Positions 1 through 6,993 of a stretch of DNA of 24,087 nt are shown here, piece after piece; position 1 is the stretch's first letter; each line of letters begins with the position of its first letter. The translations under genes and the position numbers were made by a program. The DNA lies in IMG/VR virus record IMGVR_UViG_3300042401_000693, positions 1-24,087 of that record; one strand, written 5' to 3'. This stretch comes from a virus. A model generated the notes under the pieces. The model did no database searches. It saw only the letters and a list, made by a program, of their open reading frames with translations, and had not been told where the DNA came from.

Positions 1-1
1 T

Positions 2-118
2 GATAGAGTTTGTCAGATATTCTTTGATATAGTGCTAGATGTAGAAATTGAAGAAGCTGATGAACTATCTGACACTGATAGAGGTGAAGGTGGTTTTGGT
101 AGTACAGGAATCAAATGA
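2..118 (+). CDS. dut: dUTPase, C-terminal end (5' partial)
   Basis: The frame is open from the window edge to TGA at 116-118 and gives 38 residues. They end in RGEGGFGSTG, the glycine-rich motif V of trimeric dUTPases, which closes over the active site. The first residues, DRVCQIFFD, fit motif IV (usually GxRxAQ). The enzyme hydrolyses dUTP to dUMP and pyrophosphate, keeping uracil out of DNA and feeding dTMP synthesis. Phages with AT-rich genomes commonly carry one. The stop overlaps the ATG of the next gene (115-117) in an ATGA arrangement, so the two are probably translationally coupled. The rest of the protein lies upstream of the window. The family call is secure from motif V; the fold class cannot be checked further here. 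Confidence 0.88.
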   Translation, partial: DRVCQIFFDIVLDVEIEEADELSDTDRGEGGFGSTGIK

Positions 119-516
119 TGTTCGCAAATAAACTTTGTAAGGAAATTGGCTGCAAGATGAGAGCTTGGTCTGGGGGTGTGTGTAAAAATCACATTCCCAA
201 AAAAGCTATTCCATCTATGCCAAAGCCTGCAAACAATAATGATAGGATACTAAAGATGCAAGAATTCTTTCTTTCTATATGGAAGAAAAGACCTCATAAG
301 TCTGAGATAAGTGGATATTCATTAGGTAGCGAAGCATTGTCTGTTTATTTTCATCATATACTAGCTAAAGAAAAATATCCTCAAGCTTGTTTCGATGAAG
401 AAAATATTATACTTTTGACACTCCTTGAACATGCTGATGTTGAAAGTGATATGTATAAATTTGAGGAAGTTAACAAAAGGCGATCTCTCTTATTAGTTAA
501 ATATGGAAAAATATAA
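115..516 (+). CDS. Zinc-finger / HNH-like small protein
   Basis: This 133-residue protein has two visible parts. The N-terminus has a possible zinc site, C8-x4-C13-x9-C23-x2-H26. The C-terminal half has an HNH-like pattern: H80-H81 followed by Asn97 and His106, with the nine-residue N-to-H spacing seen in many HNH nucleases (FHHILAKEKYPQ, then ENIILLTLLEH). This suggests a small nuclease or DNA-binding protein related to phage NinG/HNH-type recombination proteins, but the second cysteine pair of classical HNH domains is absent, so activity is uncertain. It overlaps the dUTPase stop by 4 bases and the next gene by 14, consistent with one early or DNA-metabolism operon. The family is inferred from motif spacing only. 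Confidence 0.6.
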   Translation: MMFANKLCKEIGCKMRAWSGGVCKNHIPKKAIPSMPKPANNNDRILKMQEFFLSIWKKRPHKSEISGYSLGSEALSVYFHHILAKEKYPQACFDEENIILLTLLEHADVESDMYKFEEVNKRRSLLLVKYGKI

Positions 517-712
517 AGAACTGTTATATGATTGGATATTTCACTTCAATCCATATAAAGATGCATGGGCTGCTATTCCTAGAAATCTATACACTCAATA
601 TTGTAATGATCATAGTATAAAAGGAGTGATATATAGTAGTAAACTAGAAACACTAATGCATATACTGTTTCAAATTAAAGGAAATAAAAACAATTTAAAT
701 CAATTAAAATAA
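503..712 (+). CDS. Small protein of unknown function
   Basis: This 69-residue protein starts inside the end of the preceding gene (14-base overlap) and ends directly against the next ATG at 713. The N-terminal half is aromatic-rich (YDWIFHFNPYKDAWAAIPR) and the C-terminus is basic and Asn-rich. There is no signal peptide, membrane segment or recognisable catalytic motif. The tight overlap on both sides argues that it is a real gene in the same transcript. I do not recognise a functional family. A DNA-metabolism or host-takeover accessory role would fit the neighbours, but nothing in the protein shows it. Confidence 0.6.
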   Translation: MEKYKELLYDWIFHFNPYKDAWAAIPRNLYTQYCNDHSIKGVIYSSKLETLMHILFQIKGNKNNLNQLK

Positions 713-1000
713 ATGAAAAACCAATTTGTTTACACAAGAATGCTAGAGAATGAATCTAGCGAAGCTATCTATGTAAAAGATAGTTTTAATATTGAGAAGG
801 TTGTACGTACAATTACAATGGATGATGCACGTACACTAGTGTTACTTGATGACTTACATGAAAGAGCACAAGAAGTTCCAGACATTAATCCTAAGACAGG
901 AAAGATGGTAGGAATGAAGAGAGAACGTAATACATTCCAAAGTGAAATCTATCTTAGTAAAGAAGATGGTGAAAGATTTTTATTAATTACAGAAGTATAA
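713..1000 (+). CDS. Small acidic phage protein, unknown function
   Basis: This 95-residue soluble protein begins immediately after the TAA of the upstream gene and its last base is the A of the next ATG (TAATG arrangement at 998-1002). It has a central charged helix-like stretch (DDARTLVLLDDLHERAQEV) and a C-terminal segment ending FLLITEV. No membrane segments, cysteine clusters or known catalytic motifs are visible. Its position between a nuclease-like gene and a GroES-like gene gives no firm hint of function. The gene call is strong because of the gap-free arrangement; the function is unknown. Confidence 0.65.
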   Translation: MKNQFVYTRMLENESSEAIYVKDSFNIEKVVRTITMDDARTLVLLDDLHERAQEVPDINPKTGKMVGMKRERNTFQSEIYLSKEDGERFLLITEV

Positions 1001-1290
1001 TGGAAAAAGGATTTAAAAAATTAAATGGTGTAAGGGTGATATTATCCTTACCACCTAGAGATACTAAAGGTATTGAATTGAGCCCAGAACTAAAAGAAGA
1101 ACTGGATAGAGAATATGCTGCTCAACTAGATAAGTTAGAAGTGTATGCTGTTGGAGATGCTGTAGAAGGAATCAAAATAGGAGATGTAGTTTATGTTCCT
1201 ACAGAAGAATTAAAGCGTGGTACATTTGTAACTATAAATGAAGAATCAAAACTCATAGTTAATTCTATGGCTATAGCATTAGTTTGGTAA
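1000..1290 (+). CDS. GroES-like co-chaperonin candidate
   Basis: This 96-residue protein is the normal size for a Cpn10/GroES subunit. The second half, AVGDAVEGIKIGDVVYVPTE (residues 50-69), matches the GroES pattern in which an AVG turn precedes a KVGDxV strand. It is followed by a beta-hairpin-like TFVTINEESKLIVNSMAIALV, in the place of the usual EYLILxExDILAVV end. Near the N-terminus, TKGIEL (22-27) looks like the mobile loop whose hydrophobic I-x-L tripeptide contacts the chaperonin. Phage co-chaperonins such as T4 gp31 replace host GroES to fold the major capsid protein. The N-terminal strand is diverged, so a structure-based comparison would be needed. Its stop overlaps the ATG of the glycosyltransferase by one base. 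Confidence 0.6.
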   Translation: MEKGFKKLNGVRVILSLPPRDTKGIELSPELKEELDREYAAQLDKLEVYAVGDAVEGIKIGDVVYVPTEELKRGTFVTINEESKLIVNSMAIALVW

Positions 1291-2045
1291 TGAAACTTCC
1301 ATTTATTAGTGCAAAATGCATCACTTATGGAAGAGTGTCTACGTTGGAGGAATCTATTTATAGTTTTCTCCAACAAGACTATCCTGGTGAAAAGGAATTA
1401 ATCATTGTGAATGACTATCCTAAGCAAAAATTAATATTTGATCATCCAGATGTTAAAATAATCAATCTTGATTATACGTTTTCAACAATAGGTGCTAAAG
1501 AGAATTATGCTATTGAGTTATGTAAAGGAGAATTAATTGCTGTATGGGATGATGATGATATAGCTTTACCAAATCATTTAAGCAATGTAGCTAAGTTCTG
1601 GAAACCTAATACTAATATATTACATTGGGATAGAGGAGTGTATTACAATGCTCCAAATATAACAGCCATTGTAGGAATTGGTAATTCAGGAATAGTATAC
1701 AATAAGAAATCTTGGGAAGCTATTGGTAAGAGTCCTATAGAGAATGCTGGTGGAGATATGACACTTGTTCATAAGATACATGCATTAGATAGAGAAGCTG
1801 TAGTGATGGCATCTCCTCCAGATGAAGAAGTGAGTTGGTTCTATAGATGGGGAGGGATAGATGTGTATCATCAATCAGGACAAGGACATGATGTTCCAGG
1901 AAAAGCTAATGCTATTCAGAGACATTCTTTGTTTATAGAACAAAAACGTCAGAGAGGACAAATACCAACAGGAGATGTTATACTAAATCCTAATTGGAAA
2001 TATGATTATATACAAATGTTAAAAGATCATGTAAGCATGTTGTAA
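1290..2045 (+). CDS. GT2-like (GT-A fold) glycosyltransferase
   Basis: This 251-residue protein begins ISAKCITYGRVSTLEESIYS, followed by QDYPGEKELIIVND, the classic opening of family 2 glycosyltransferases. The nucleotide-sugar and metal binding motif is at WDDDD (residues 86-90). It would transfer a sugar from an NDP-sugar to an unknown acceptor in the cytoplasm. I place the start at the ATG at 1290, which overlaps the previous TAA by one base; an in-frame TTG six bases earlier is less likely. It is the last plus-strand gene of this block, and its end overlaps the convergent gene by 19 bases. The presence of more glycosyltransferases just across the junction suggests a shared glycan pathway despite the opposite strand. 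Confidence 0.85.
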   Translation: MKLPFISAKCITYGRVSTLEESIYSFLQQDYPGEKELIIVNDYPKQKLIFDHPDVKIINLDYTFSTIGAKENYAIELCKGELIAVWDDDDIALPNHLSNVAKFWKPNTNILHWDRGVYYNAPNITAIVGIGNSGIVYNKKSWEAIGKSPIENAGGDMTLVHKIHALDREAVVMASPPDEEVSWFYRWGGIDVYHQSGQGHDVPGKANAIQRHSLFIEQKRQRGQIPTGDVILNPNWKYDYIQMLKDHVSML

Positions 2046-2584
2046 GTGGATATTACATCCTCTGTCATTTTTGATTCCCTGAAAAAGGAATGTGCCTTTT
2101 CCCAAAGACTGTAATCAGGAGCAAGCATTTTATTCTTATCAGGATTAGTAAGAATATAATCAATTGCTGAGTGGTGGCAAAGTACATTACCAGCATCTAT
2201 ATAACAATATACAGGATGGGGTATTTCTTTGAGTCTGATTTTATTGTTCTTCTCCTCCTGTTTACCAATAACCATTCCTTTGTAATTAAGTTTTTCCACC
2301 TCCTTATATAGCTTATACATATTTGGATGGAATAATGTATCATCATCTAATAGATGAAAATAGCCTTCTGTCACTTTAGATAAAGCAAAGTTTCTTTTTG
2401 TTACAGGATCATCATCTGCACAGTTTACATCATATACATTTATTCGATCATCTTGATGAGGAAATGTATAGTCTTTATGTTTACTCTTTCCCATATGCCA
2501 TTTTACATCTGGGTATTGAGAAAAAGATCTATACACCTTCTCAACATTTTGAAATCTATATAGAGGAGTTACTAAGTGTAGCAT
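2027..2584 (-). CDS. Small GT-A glycosyltransferase
   Basis: This 185-residue protein has the opening MLHLVTPLYRFQNVEKVYRS of a GT-A glycosyltransferase, a conserved DDDPVTKRNFAL segment (57-68), and a DxD-type motif HLLDDDTLFHPN (77-88). The fold is short (typical GT2 domains have about 220-250 residues) but appears complete through the metal site. The sugar donor and acceptor are unknown. It starts with the TAATG overlap at the stop of the upstream gene at 2584 and is the last gene of the long minus-strand block, ending inside the 3' end of the convergent plus-strand glycosyltransferase. No clear intrinsic terminator is seen at this junction. Confidence 0.8.
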   Translation of the reverse strand: MLHLVTPLYRFQNVEKVYRSFSQYPDVKWHMGKSKHKDYTFPHQDDRINVYDVNCADDDPVTKRNFALSKVTEGYFHLLDDDTLFHPNMYKLYKEVEKLNYKGMVIGKQEEKNNKIRLKEIPHPVYCYIDAGNVLCHHSAIDYILTNPDKNKMLAPDYSLWEKAHSFFRESKMTEDVISTYNMLT

Positions 2585-3327
2585 TAGAAAGGATTTGCAT
2601 GTTTTAAATCACTAGGAATAACAGTTGATTGGTCCATTATTTTATTATAAATCTCTCTTTCAATATTCAGTATGTTAGTTTCTTTATATCTCCACATCAC
2701 CTTTTTATATATCTCTGAGCTAATTATATTGTTTTCTATCATAAAGTCTTTACACACTTTTCCCAAATCTATCATATAAACATTAACATCTATAGTGTGA
2801 GCATTAGGTTTATTATGTCTTCCATGATTCCATTTAAAATCTTTCTTTAGAATACAAACTTTAGAATACCAGAATGTATCTAAGACACATGTATTTCTTT
2901 GTTCTATAATATTTCTTGTAAAATCAAGAGGAGCTTCTCCTTTTTCATGTACAATTTGCATTCCTTGAGGAATTATAAAATCTAACTCAGATTTTTGAAT
3001 ATATTCTCTTAAGTTTGGATGGTATATTCTTTCATCCATATCTGCATATATTACAATATAACCATCATTTAAAAAATCAGTTTTTATTCGATTTTGATTT
3101 ATAATATTGTGACCTTCTCCAAAGGTTTTTATAGTATATTTTTCAATATTATTTTCTCCAAATCCTTTTGAAAATAAATAAAGTATTACAGAATCATAGT
3201 TTTTTTCATGCACCATGAAATAAAACTCTTCAACTAGAAACCACTTCTTATAATAATCTATAAAGTTATCTGAGAAATAATTGATTCTATCAATAGCTGT
3301 AATTAATTTAAACTTCTTCTCCTCCAT
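2584..3327 (-). CDS. Glycosyltransferase, GT2/GT92-like
   Basis: This 247-residue protein contains YADMDERIYHPN (94-105), a DxD metal and nucleotide-sugar site. A later FKWNHGRHNKPNAH segment is followed by DVNVYMIDLGK, the pattern seen near the C-terminal end of GT2/GT92-like enzymes (a GxH-type loop followed by a strand). The N-terminus, FKLITAIDRINYFSDNFIDYYKKWF, resembles GT-A proteins that process displaced substrates. It starts with a 20-base overlap over the aminotransferase end and shares one base with the next gene, so it lies firmly in the sugar operon. Donor and acceptor cannot be deduced. There is no signal peptide or membrane segment, so it is cytoplasmic. Confidence 0.72.
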   Translation of the reverse strand: MEEKKFKLITAIDRINYFSDNFIDYYKKWFLVEEFYFMVHEKNYDSVILYLFSKGFGENNIEKYTIKTFGEGHNIINQNRIKTDFLNDGYIVIYADMDERIYHPNLREYIQKSELDFIIPQGMQIVHEKGEAPLDFTRNIIEQRNTCVLDTFWYSKVCILKKDFKWNHGRHNKPNAHTIDVNVYMIDLGKVCKDFMIENNIISSEIYKKVMWRYKETNILNIEREIYNKIMDQSTVIPSDLKHANPF

Positions 3328-3946
3328 ATATTTTAAACTTGGAGAGATTAGGATAGGGTAGTTCTAAATCTTCATTGTGTTTAGCTGTACCATCTATATT
3401 GTAAAATTGATTAATTAAAAGCAATCCTCTAGTGGCTATTTCAGGCATCATATAAAAGTTCCAGCCAAGCATATCAAACTCATCCTTATGATAAGAACAT
3501 TCATTTCTTCCAGAGAATCGAGCACGCTTGAACCATTTGTAAGCTTTTTCATCATCTGTAAGAATAGCACCTCCTTTAGATAACTTTAGATGTTTATATG
3601 GTCCTGTGAAACTAACACACATATGTGTTCCAGGAATATACATTTCAGCTGTAAATCTTAGAGCTGAGTCCCACACTCTTGTAGGAGATAGTTGATATGC
3701 TCCTTTAATTGTTTCTCCTTCTACAGGAATCCATTTTACTTTTGCTCCTGCATGTATTATTTCACATGGAACAGATGGATATGTTCTACAGGGAATAGCT
3801 ATTTCTAAATCTTTGACATTCTCATACATGAGTGCCATAAACAAAGCATTACTTTGATTATCTACAGTTACAGCATATTTAGCTCCTGTATAATCACACA
3901 AAGCTTGTTCGAACTGTTCTGTTATTTTGTATATACCTTCAGCCAT
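3308..3946 (-). CDS. Short DegT/DnrJ-like sugar aminotransferase
   Basis: This is a 212-residue PLP enzyme of the DegT/DnrJ/EryC1/StrS family. Visible hallmarks are ITEQFEQALCDYTGAKYAVT (residues 8-27), VWDSALRF with Asp93 in the place of the pyridine-nitrogen ligand, and SFTGPYKHLKLSKGGAILTD (112-131). In that last segment Lys118 is the likely Schiff-base lysine. Family members transfer an amino group from glutamate to a keto-sugar nucleotide. Most are 370-400 residues; this one lacks most of the C-terminal small domain, so it is a naturally short form or a degraded one. Its overlaps with the acyltransferase (8 bases) and a glycosyltransferase (20 bases) support a role in making an amino sugar for attachment. 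Confidence 0.8.
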   Translation of the reverse strand: MAEGIYKITEQFEQALCDYTGAKYAVTVDNQSNALFMALMYENVKDLEIAIPCRTYPSVPCEIIHAGAKVKWIPVEGETIKGAYQLSPTRVWDSALRFTAEMYIPGTHMCVSFTGPYKHLKLSKGGAILTDDEKAYKWFKRARFSGRNECSYHKDEFDMLGWNFYMMPEIATRGLLLINQFYNIDGTAKHNEDLELPYPNLSKFKIYGGEEV

Positions 3947-4574
3947 TTTTTCTCATTGGTTTACATGGATTACCATAAGCTATTACATTATCAGGAATAT
4001 CTCTTACAACAACTGATCCAGCTCCTATAATTGAGTTCTTTCCAATAGTGATTCCATTACTTACAGTGGCTCCTATTCCTATTAATGTTCCTCTACCTAT
4101 ATGAACATGTCCTGCAACATTTGCTCCAGGATTGATGCTAACGAAATCTTCAATCACTGTGTGATGATTTATCATGGCTCTATTACCAATGTTTACAAAA
4201 TCTCCCACTTTAGCATGAGGTCCTACAAAAGCTAAATTATTAATTAATAATCCTTTACCAAGAATAGATGTACTAGATAAAATAGCTGTAGAATGTATAA
4301 CATTTACAAATTCTAATCCATCAATATCAAATCCCTCTACCACCTTTAGTTTTGTATAAGCATTAGATACACCAAGTGCAAATAATCCAGATCTATCTTT
4401 AATTTCATCTACCATCTCCCATTTAAACTTTTGATTATCAAATGTATACTCTATAGGAATATGTAAGTTATTTACAATTTCTAGAGATGGATAAACATCA
4501 CAACTTTCTAGATTGTCCATTATCATAGGAATGGTGGCATCACTTTTCCCTAGAAGAATTAATTTTGTTAGCAT
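3939..4574 (-). CDS. NeuD/PglD-like sugar O/N-acyltransferase
   Basis: This 211-residue protein has an N-terminal Rossmann-like PglD_N part (LTKLILLGKSDATIPMIMDN) and a left-handed beta-helix of hexapeptide repeats from about residue 90 to 190. It ends DIPDNVIAYGNPCKPMR, the standard C-terminus of this family. His137/His138 (INHHTVIEDF) sit where PglD keeps its catalytic base. Relatives acetylate the amino group of UDP-4-amino sugars or sialic acid hydroxyls using acyl-CoA. I choose the ATG at 4574; an in-frame TTG at 4589 would add five residues. The gene lies between the aminotransferase and the BKACE, overlapping both, so it may N-acylate the aminotransferase product. Confidence 0.85.
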   Translation of the reverse strand: MLTKLILLGKSDATIPMIMDNLESCDVYPSLEIVNNLHIPIEYTFDNQKFKWEMVDEIKDRSGLFALGVSNAYTKLKVVEGFDIDGLEFVNVIHSTAILSSTSILGKGLLINNLAFVGPHAKVGDFVNIGNRAMINHHTVIEDFVSINPGANVAGHVHIGRGTLIGIGATVSNGITIGKNSIIGAGSVVVRDIPDNVIAYGNPCKPMRKNG

Positions 4575-5376
4575 ATCCCAAAGATACAAATTCTTTTGAA
4601 CTCATCACTTCTAAATCTAGATCATACATAATCCTTTTAATACGTTGTAGGAGTTTAGCATTTGTAGCAAGAGTTTTATCTTTATAATACAAATTATCCT
4701 CCAGTCCTATTCTTATACCATCTGCATATAATAAGCCAAGCATGTTTGCTTTTATTTGATCTTTACCAATACCACCAAAGCACATAATACTATCTTTTGG
4801 TTTATTAACAAGAATACTGGCTACAGTGGATAGGTCAGATTGCCCATTATATAGGTTCCCTAGAATAACATTAATGTAATAGGGACCTTTCAGAATGTTT
4901 TTTTTAATTAAGTGATTGGTATAATTGAGCATTCCACTATCAAAACATTCTATTTCTGGAACTACACCATACTCATCCATCTTTTCAATAAGCTTAATAA
5001 TTACATCAGGCTCATTAATAGATGCACTATTTGGAAAGTTAAGAGAACTCATTGTAAGAGATGCCATATCTGGCATTAACTCAATTACAGCTGAACGTTT
5101 CTCAAACTCTGGAAAATGTCTACCAGTTAGAGAAACACATATAGGAAGTCCTGGACAGTGTTTTCTAACACCATCAATTATATCTTTATATACATCCACT
5201 CTCCATGTATTCAGAAAATTTTCATCTCTAGCGTGCAAATGCACTAATGTAATGCCTAGCTCAAAAGCAAAATGCACCTCCTCCACAATTTTAGTTGGGG
5301 AAAAAGGTGCATTTGAATTTTGTTTTGTAGGCTGTGTACCTGTAGGAGTGAAGTTGATTATTTTCTTCCCATTCAT
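4540..5376 (-). CDS. BKACE / Kce-like beta-keto acid cleavage enzyme (DUF849)
   Basis: This 278-residue TIM-barrel-type protein has full family length. The zinc ligands are in VHLHARDE (His46, His48) and GIRIGLEDN (Glu226). Ser82 (CVSLTG), Arg222 and Asp227 also fit the active-site pattern known from Kce. BKACE enzymes condense a beta-keto acid with acetyl-CoA to give acetoacetate and a new acyl-CoA. Residue 14, a Glu in lysine-fermentation Kce, is Thr here, which suggests a different substrate. It overlaps the acyltransferase by 35 bases and the upstream small gene by 4 (ATGA). In a phage sugar operon it may supply an unusual acyl-CoA for sugar acylation; that role is inference. The family assignment is strong. 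Confidence 0.88.
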   Translation of the reverse strand: MNGKKIINFTPTGTQPTKQNSNAPFSPTKIVEEVHFAFELGITLVHLHARDENFLNTWRVDVYKDIIDGVRKHCPGLPICVSLTGRHFPEFEKRSAVIELMPDMASLTMSSLNFPNSASINEPDVIIKLIEKMDEYGVVPEIECFDSGMLNYTNHLIKKNILKGPYYINVILGNLYNGQSDLSTVASILVNKPKDSIMCFGGIGKDQIKANMLGLLYADGIRIGLEDNLYYKDKTLATNAKLLQRIKRIMYDLDLEVMSSKEFVSLGYANKINSSREK

Positions 5377-5546
5377 TTAGAAAGTCTCTTTTGTTTCATT
5401 GGCCATTGAGGACTTTTTAGTCTCAATTTAGTATCAGCCTCCTTCATATAATTACCATTGATTGGATTAGGAGGTGCCACTTTAGGAGCTTTTCTTGGCT
5501 TACCAGATTTCTTAGCTTTGCCAGCTGTCATATTACTTGCAGCCAT
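5373..5546 (-). CDS. Small basic protein, Lys/Pro-rich
   Basis: This 57-residue, very basic protein (MAASNMTAGKAKKSGKPRKA at the start, KQKRLSK at the end) has a Pro-rich middle. I choose the ATG at 5546; an earlier in-frame ATG at 5570 would lengthen the overlap with the upstream gene. The stop overlaps the BKACE ATG by 4 bases, so it links the small-basic-protein cluster to the sugar operon. There are no membrane segments or cysteines. It resembles the other short cationic proteins in this stretch in composition only. Function is unknown; nucleic-acid binding or packaging inside the capsid is a guess. Confidence 0.6.
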   Translation of the reverse strand: MAASNMTAGKAKKSGKPRKAPKVAPPNPINGNYMKEADTKLRLKSPQWPMKQKRLSK

Positions 5547-6138
5547 ATTTGCATTTTGCCATTTTACCACCAGATTTCATAGGAGGAACCATAGAAGCAG
5601 CTTTACCACCATATTGCATTTTCTTTTTAGCAGCCACCTTTCCACCTTTTTTCATTGGAGCAGATACAGCTGGAGCAGCAGGAGCTGACATTGATGCTGC
5701 AGGAGCTGTTGCAGGAGCCATTCCTGGAGCTGCTGCTTCTTTCTTCTTACCACCAAATAGTTTATTAGCAGCCATTCCAGCTAAACCAAAACCACCCACC
5801 TTTGCCACTTTACCTAATACATCTCCAAAATTAGCTTTCTTAACAGAAGCACCTTTCTTAGCTATAACACCACGTCCTTTAAGAATGTCAGCTTTAGTAA
5901 TCTTTCCATCTTTATTAAGATCAGGAAATGATCCACCAGATTTAGCTCTCTTAGGCATTAATTTATCTAGATTTTTTGTAACAAAATCCTGTCCTCGTTC
6001 TTTACGAGTATCTCGTTCTACCATACGTTTAGCTACATTTGTAGCTCTATCTGGATTTTTAGCTTCAAGTCTTCCAATACGTTTTAATTGACCAGATCTT
6101 AATGAAACTCCTGTTTTTGCTTTTTTAATTGTTGCCAT
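5533..6138 (-). CDS. Basic protein with EF-hand-like loop and KMxxGG motifs
   Basis: This 201-residue protein has several distinct zones. Residues 1-65 are strongly basic and helical. Residues 73-84, DLNKDGKITKAD, form an EF-hand or dockerin-type calcium loop, with D73, N75, D77, K79 and D84 in the coordinating positions. A Gly-rich hydrophobic stretch (104-130) follows, then an Ala/Pro/Met-rich linker (134-162). The tail holds repeats of the type MKKGG, KKMQYGGK, MKSGGK and finally KCKYGCK. The motif recurs in a nearby gene (7740-8168). The protein looks like a structural or virion-associated protein rather than an enzyme. I recognise no named family. Confidence that it is a real gene is high; function is unknown. 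Confidence 0.72.
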   Translation of the reverse strand: MATIKKAKTGVSLRSGQLKRIGRLEAKNPDRATNVAKRMVERDTRKERGQDFVTKNLDKLMPKRAKSGGSFPDLNKDGKITKADILKGRGVIAKKGASVKKANFGDVLGKVAKVGGFGLAGMAANKLFGGKKKEAAAPGMAPATAPAASMSAPAAPAVSAPMKKGGKVAAKKKMQYGGKAASMVPPMKSGGKMAKCKYGCK

Positions 6139-6152
6139 TATATTAATTTTTT

Positions 6153-6290
6153 TTATTTAGATTTAGATTTTTTAACAGAATTATTAATTGCTTTGTTATT
6201 TTTAGGAGCATATTTACCTACACCATCTTGTCTATCTAAAAGATCAGCCATACGAATGTCTCCTTTAGTTTGAGGTTTACTCTTTGCCAT
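6153..6290 (-). CDS. Small basic protein (45 aa)
   Basis: The start is an ATG at 6288-6290 and the stop is TAA at 6153-6155. The product begins MAKSKPQTKGDIRMADLLDR and ends KKSKSK. It is rich in Lys and Asn and has no cysteine or membrane segment. It fills the gap between two clear genes of the same type on the same strand and begins MAK-, like several neighbours (6312-6593 starts MTK, 8352-8498 starts MAK). These points make it a likely real gene of the small basic cluster. Function is unknown. Confidence 0.6.
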   Translation of the reverse strand: MAKSKPQTKGDIRMADLLDRQDGVGKYAPKNNKAINNSVKKSKSK

Positions 6291-6311
6291 TATATTAATG
6301 TTTTAAATTAG

Positions 6312-6593
6312 TTAACAATTCCATTTACGTAAAGATTTATTTATTCTGCTATTTGGATCACTCGCTGTTTTAGCAGATGTTAATTTCTTTTTCATCCCTG
6401 ACATTCTACTACAAAATGACTTACGTCTACCTGCAGCTTTACTTCCAGGCTTAAGTTTAGAAGGTTTAGTAGTGACAGCTGTTTTAAGTTTACTTCCAGG
6501 ATTAGCTCTTCTATATGAAGCTACGCCTTTAGCATTTAATCCACCAGAAGGATTTTTACCTTCTTTTCTTTGCCATGCTGGACTTTTTGTCAT
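6312..6593 (-). CDS. DUF6321-like phage protein
   Basis: This 93-residue basic protein opens SPAWQRKEGKNPSGGLNAKG and closes SDPNSRINKSLRKWNC. Both ends match a conserved small phage protein family that I recall as DUF6321. Central positions include FCSRMSGMKKKLT with one cysteine, and the last residue is also Cys. Members are widespread in T4-like and other large phages, but no function is established to my knowledge. It overlaps the next upstream gene by 38 bases, which is long for this genome and suggests tight coupling. The extreme positive charge suggests binding to nucleic acid or to an acidic partner. Confidence 0.75.
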   Translation of the reverse strand: MTKSPAWQRKEGKNPSGGLNAKGVASYRRANPGSKLKTAVTTKPSKLKPGSKAAGRRKSFCSRMSGMKKKLTSAKTASDPNSRINKSLRKWNC

Positions 6594-6993
6594 AATAGTC
6601 AGGATTATCTTTGTGCCATTTCCTTACAGAAGCAACACCTTGTTTAACAGTTTTAGCTTTTGATTTCTTAGTGAGGTTAATCTTATCCCACTTTCCTGCA
6701 GAAGGACCAGCTGTGTGATCAACAACTATATCACCTTTATTACCAATTCCTTTATCTACTTTCTTTTTAAACACTTTATGTGTTTGTCCCCCTACCTTTA
6801 CAACACTTCCACCATTCTTTAATGTGCTTCCTTTAAAAGGTCCTTTCTTTTTAATAAGAGGACCATTAGGAACAGGAGTGATTGCTCCCTTAATAGCAGG
6901 AATAGTGTCACCACCATTTCTAAGAACACCTTTCCCTACATAAGCTGTTGCTTTTTGTGGATTGTATGGACCTGGTTTTCTAATACTTCCCAT
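6556..6993 (-). CDS. Basic Gly/Lys-rich phage protein, unknown
   Basis: This 145-residue protein starts MGSIRKPGPYNPQKATAYVG. It contains LKNGGSVVKVGGQTHKVFKK (59-78), then KGDIVVDHTAGPSAGKWD and a basic helix KAKTVKQGVASVRKWHKDNP. The second half looks like a compact conserved domain. The NGG and VGG elements resemble the GG motifs in neighbouring proteins. Its start codon shares one base with the stop of the tiny upstream CxxC gene. No enzymatic motif is visible. Recurrent co-occurrence with small basic genes in related phages is my recollection, not something shown here. A structural or packaging role is plausible but unproven. Confidence 0.7.
   Translation of the reverse strand: MGSIRKPGPYNPQKATAYVGKGVLRNGGDTIPAIKGAITPVPNGPLIKKKGPFKGSTLKNGGSVVKVGGQTHKVFKKKVDKGIGNKGDIVVDHTAGPSAGKWDKINLTKKSKAKTVKQGVASVRKWHKDNPDYYDKKSSMAKKRR

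Noticed and set aside
2074-2091. Stem-loop at the convergent junction as a terminator
   Set aside because: Only a 5-bp stem with an 8-base loop and no T-run; too weak to call.
2027-5376. A captured host capsule locus rather than phage genes
   Set aside because: The genes are continuous with phage small genes by 4-base overlaps, have the same base composition, and no mobile-element boundary is visible; ancient capture remains possible.
5537-6091. Plus-strand hydrophobic frame
   Set aside because: Antisense of the Lys/Gly/Ala-rich basic protein, which yields Phe/Leu/Pro-rich text; nothing else supports a gene.
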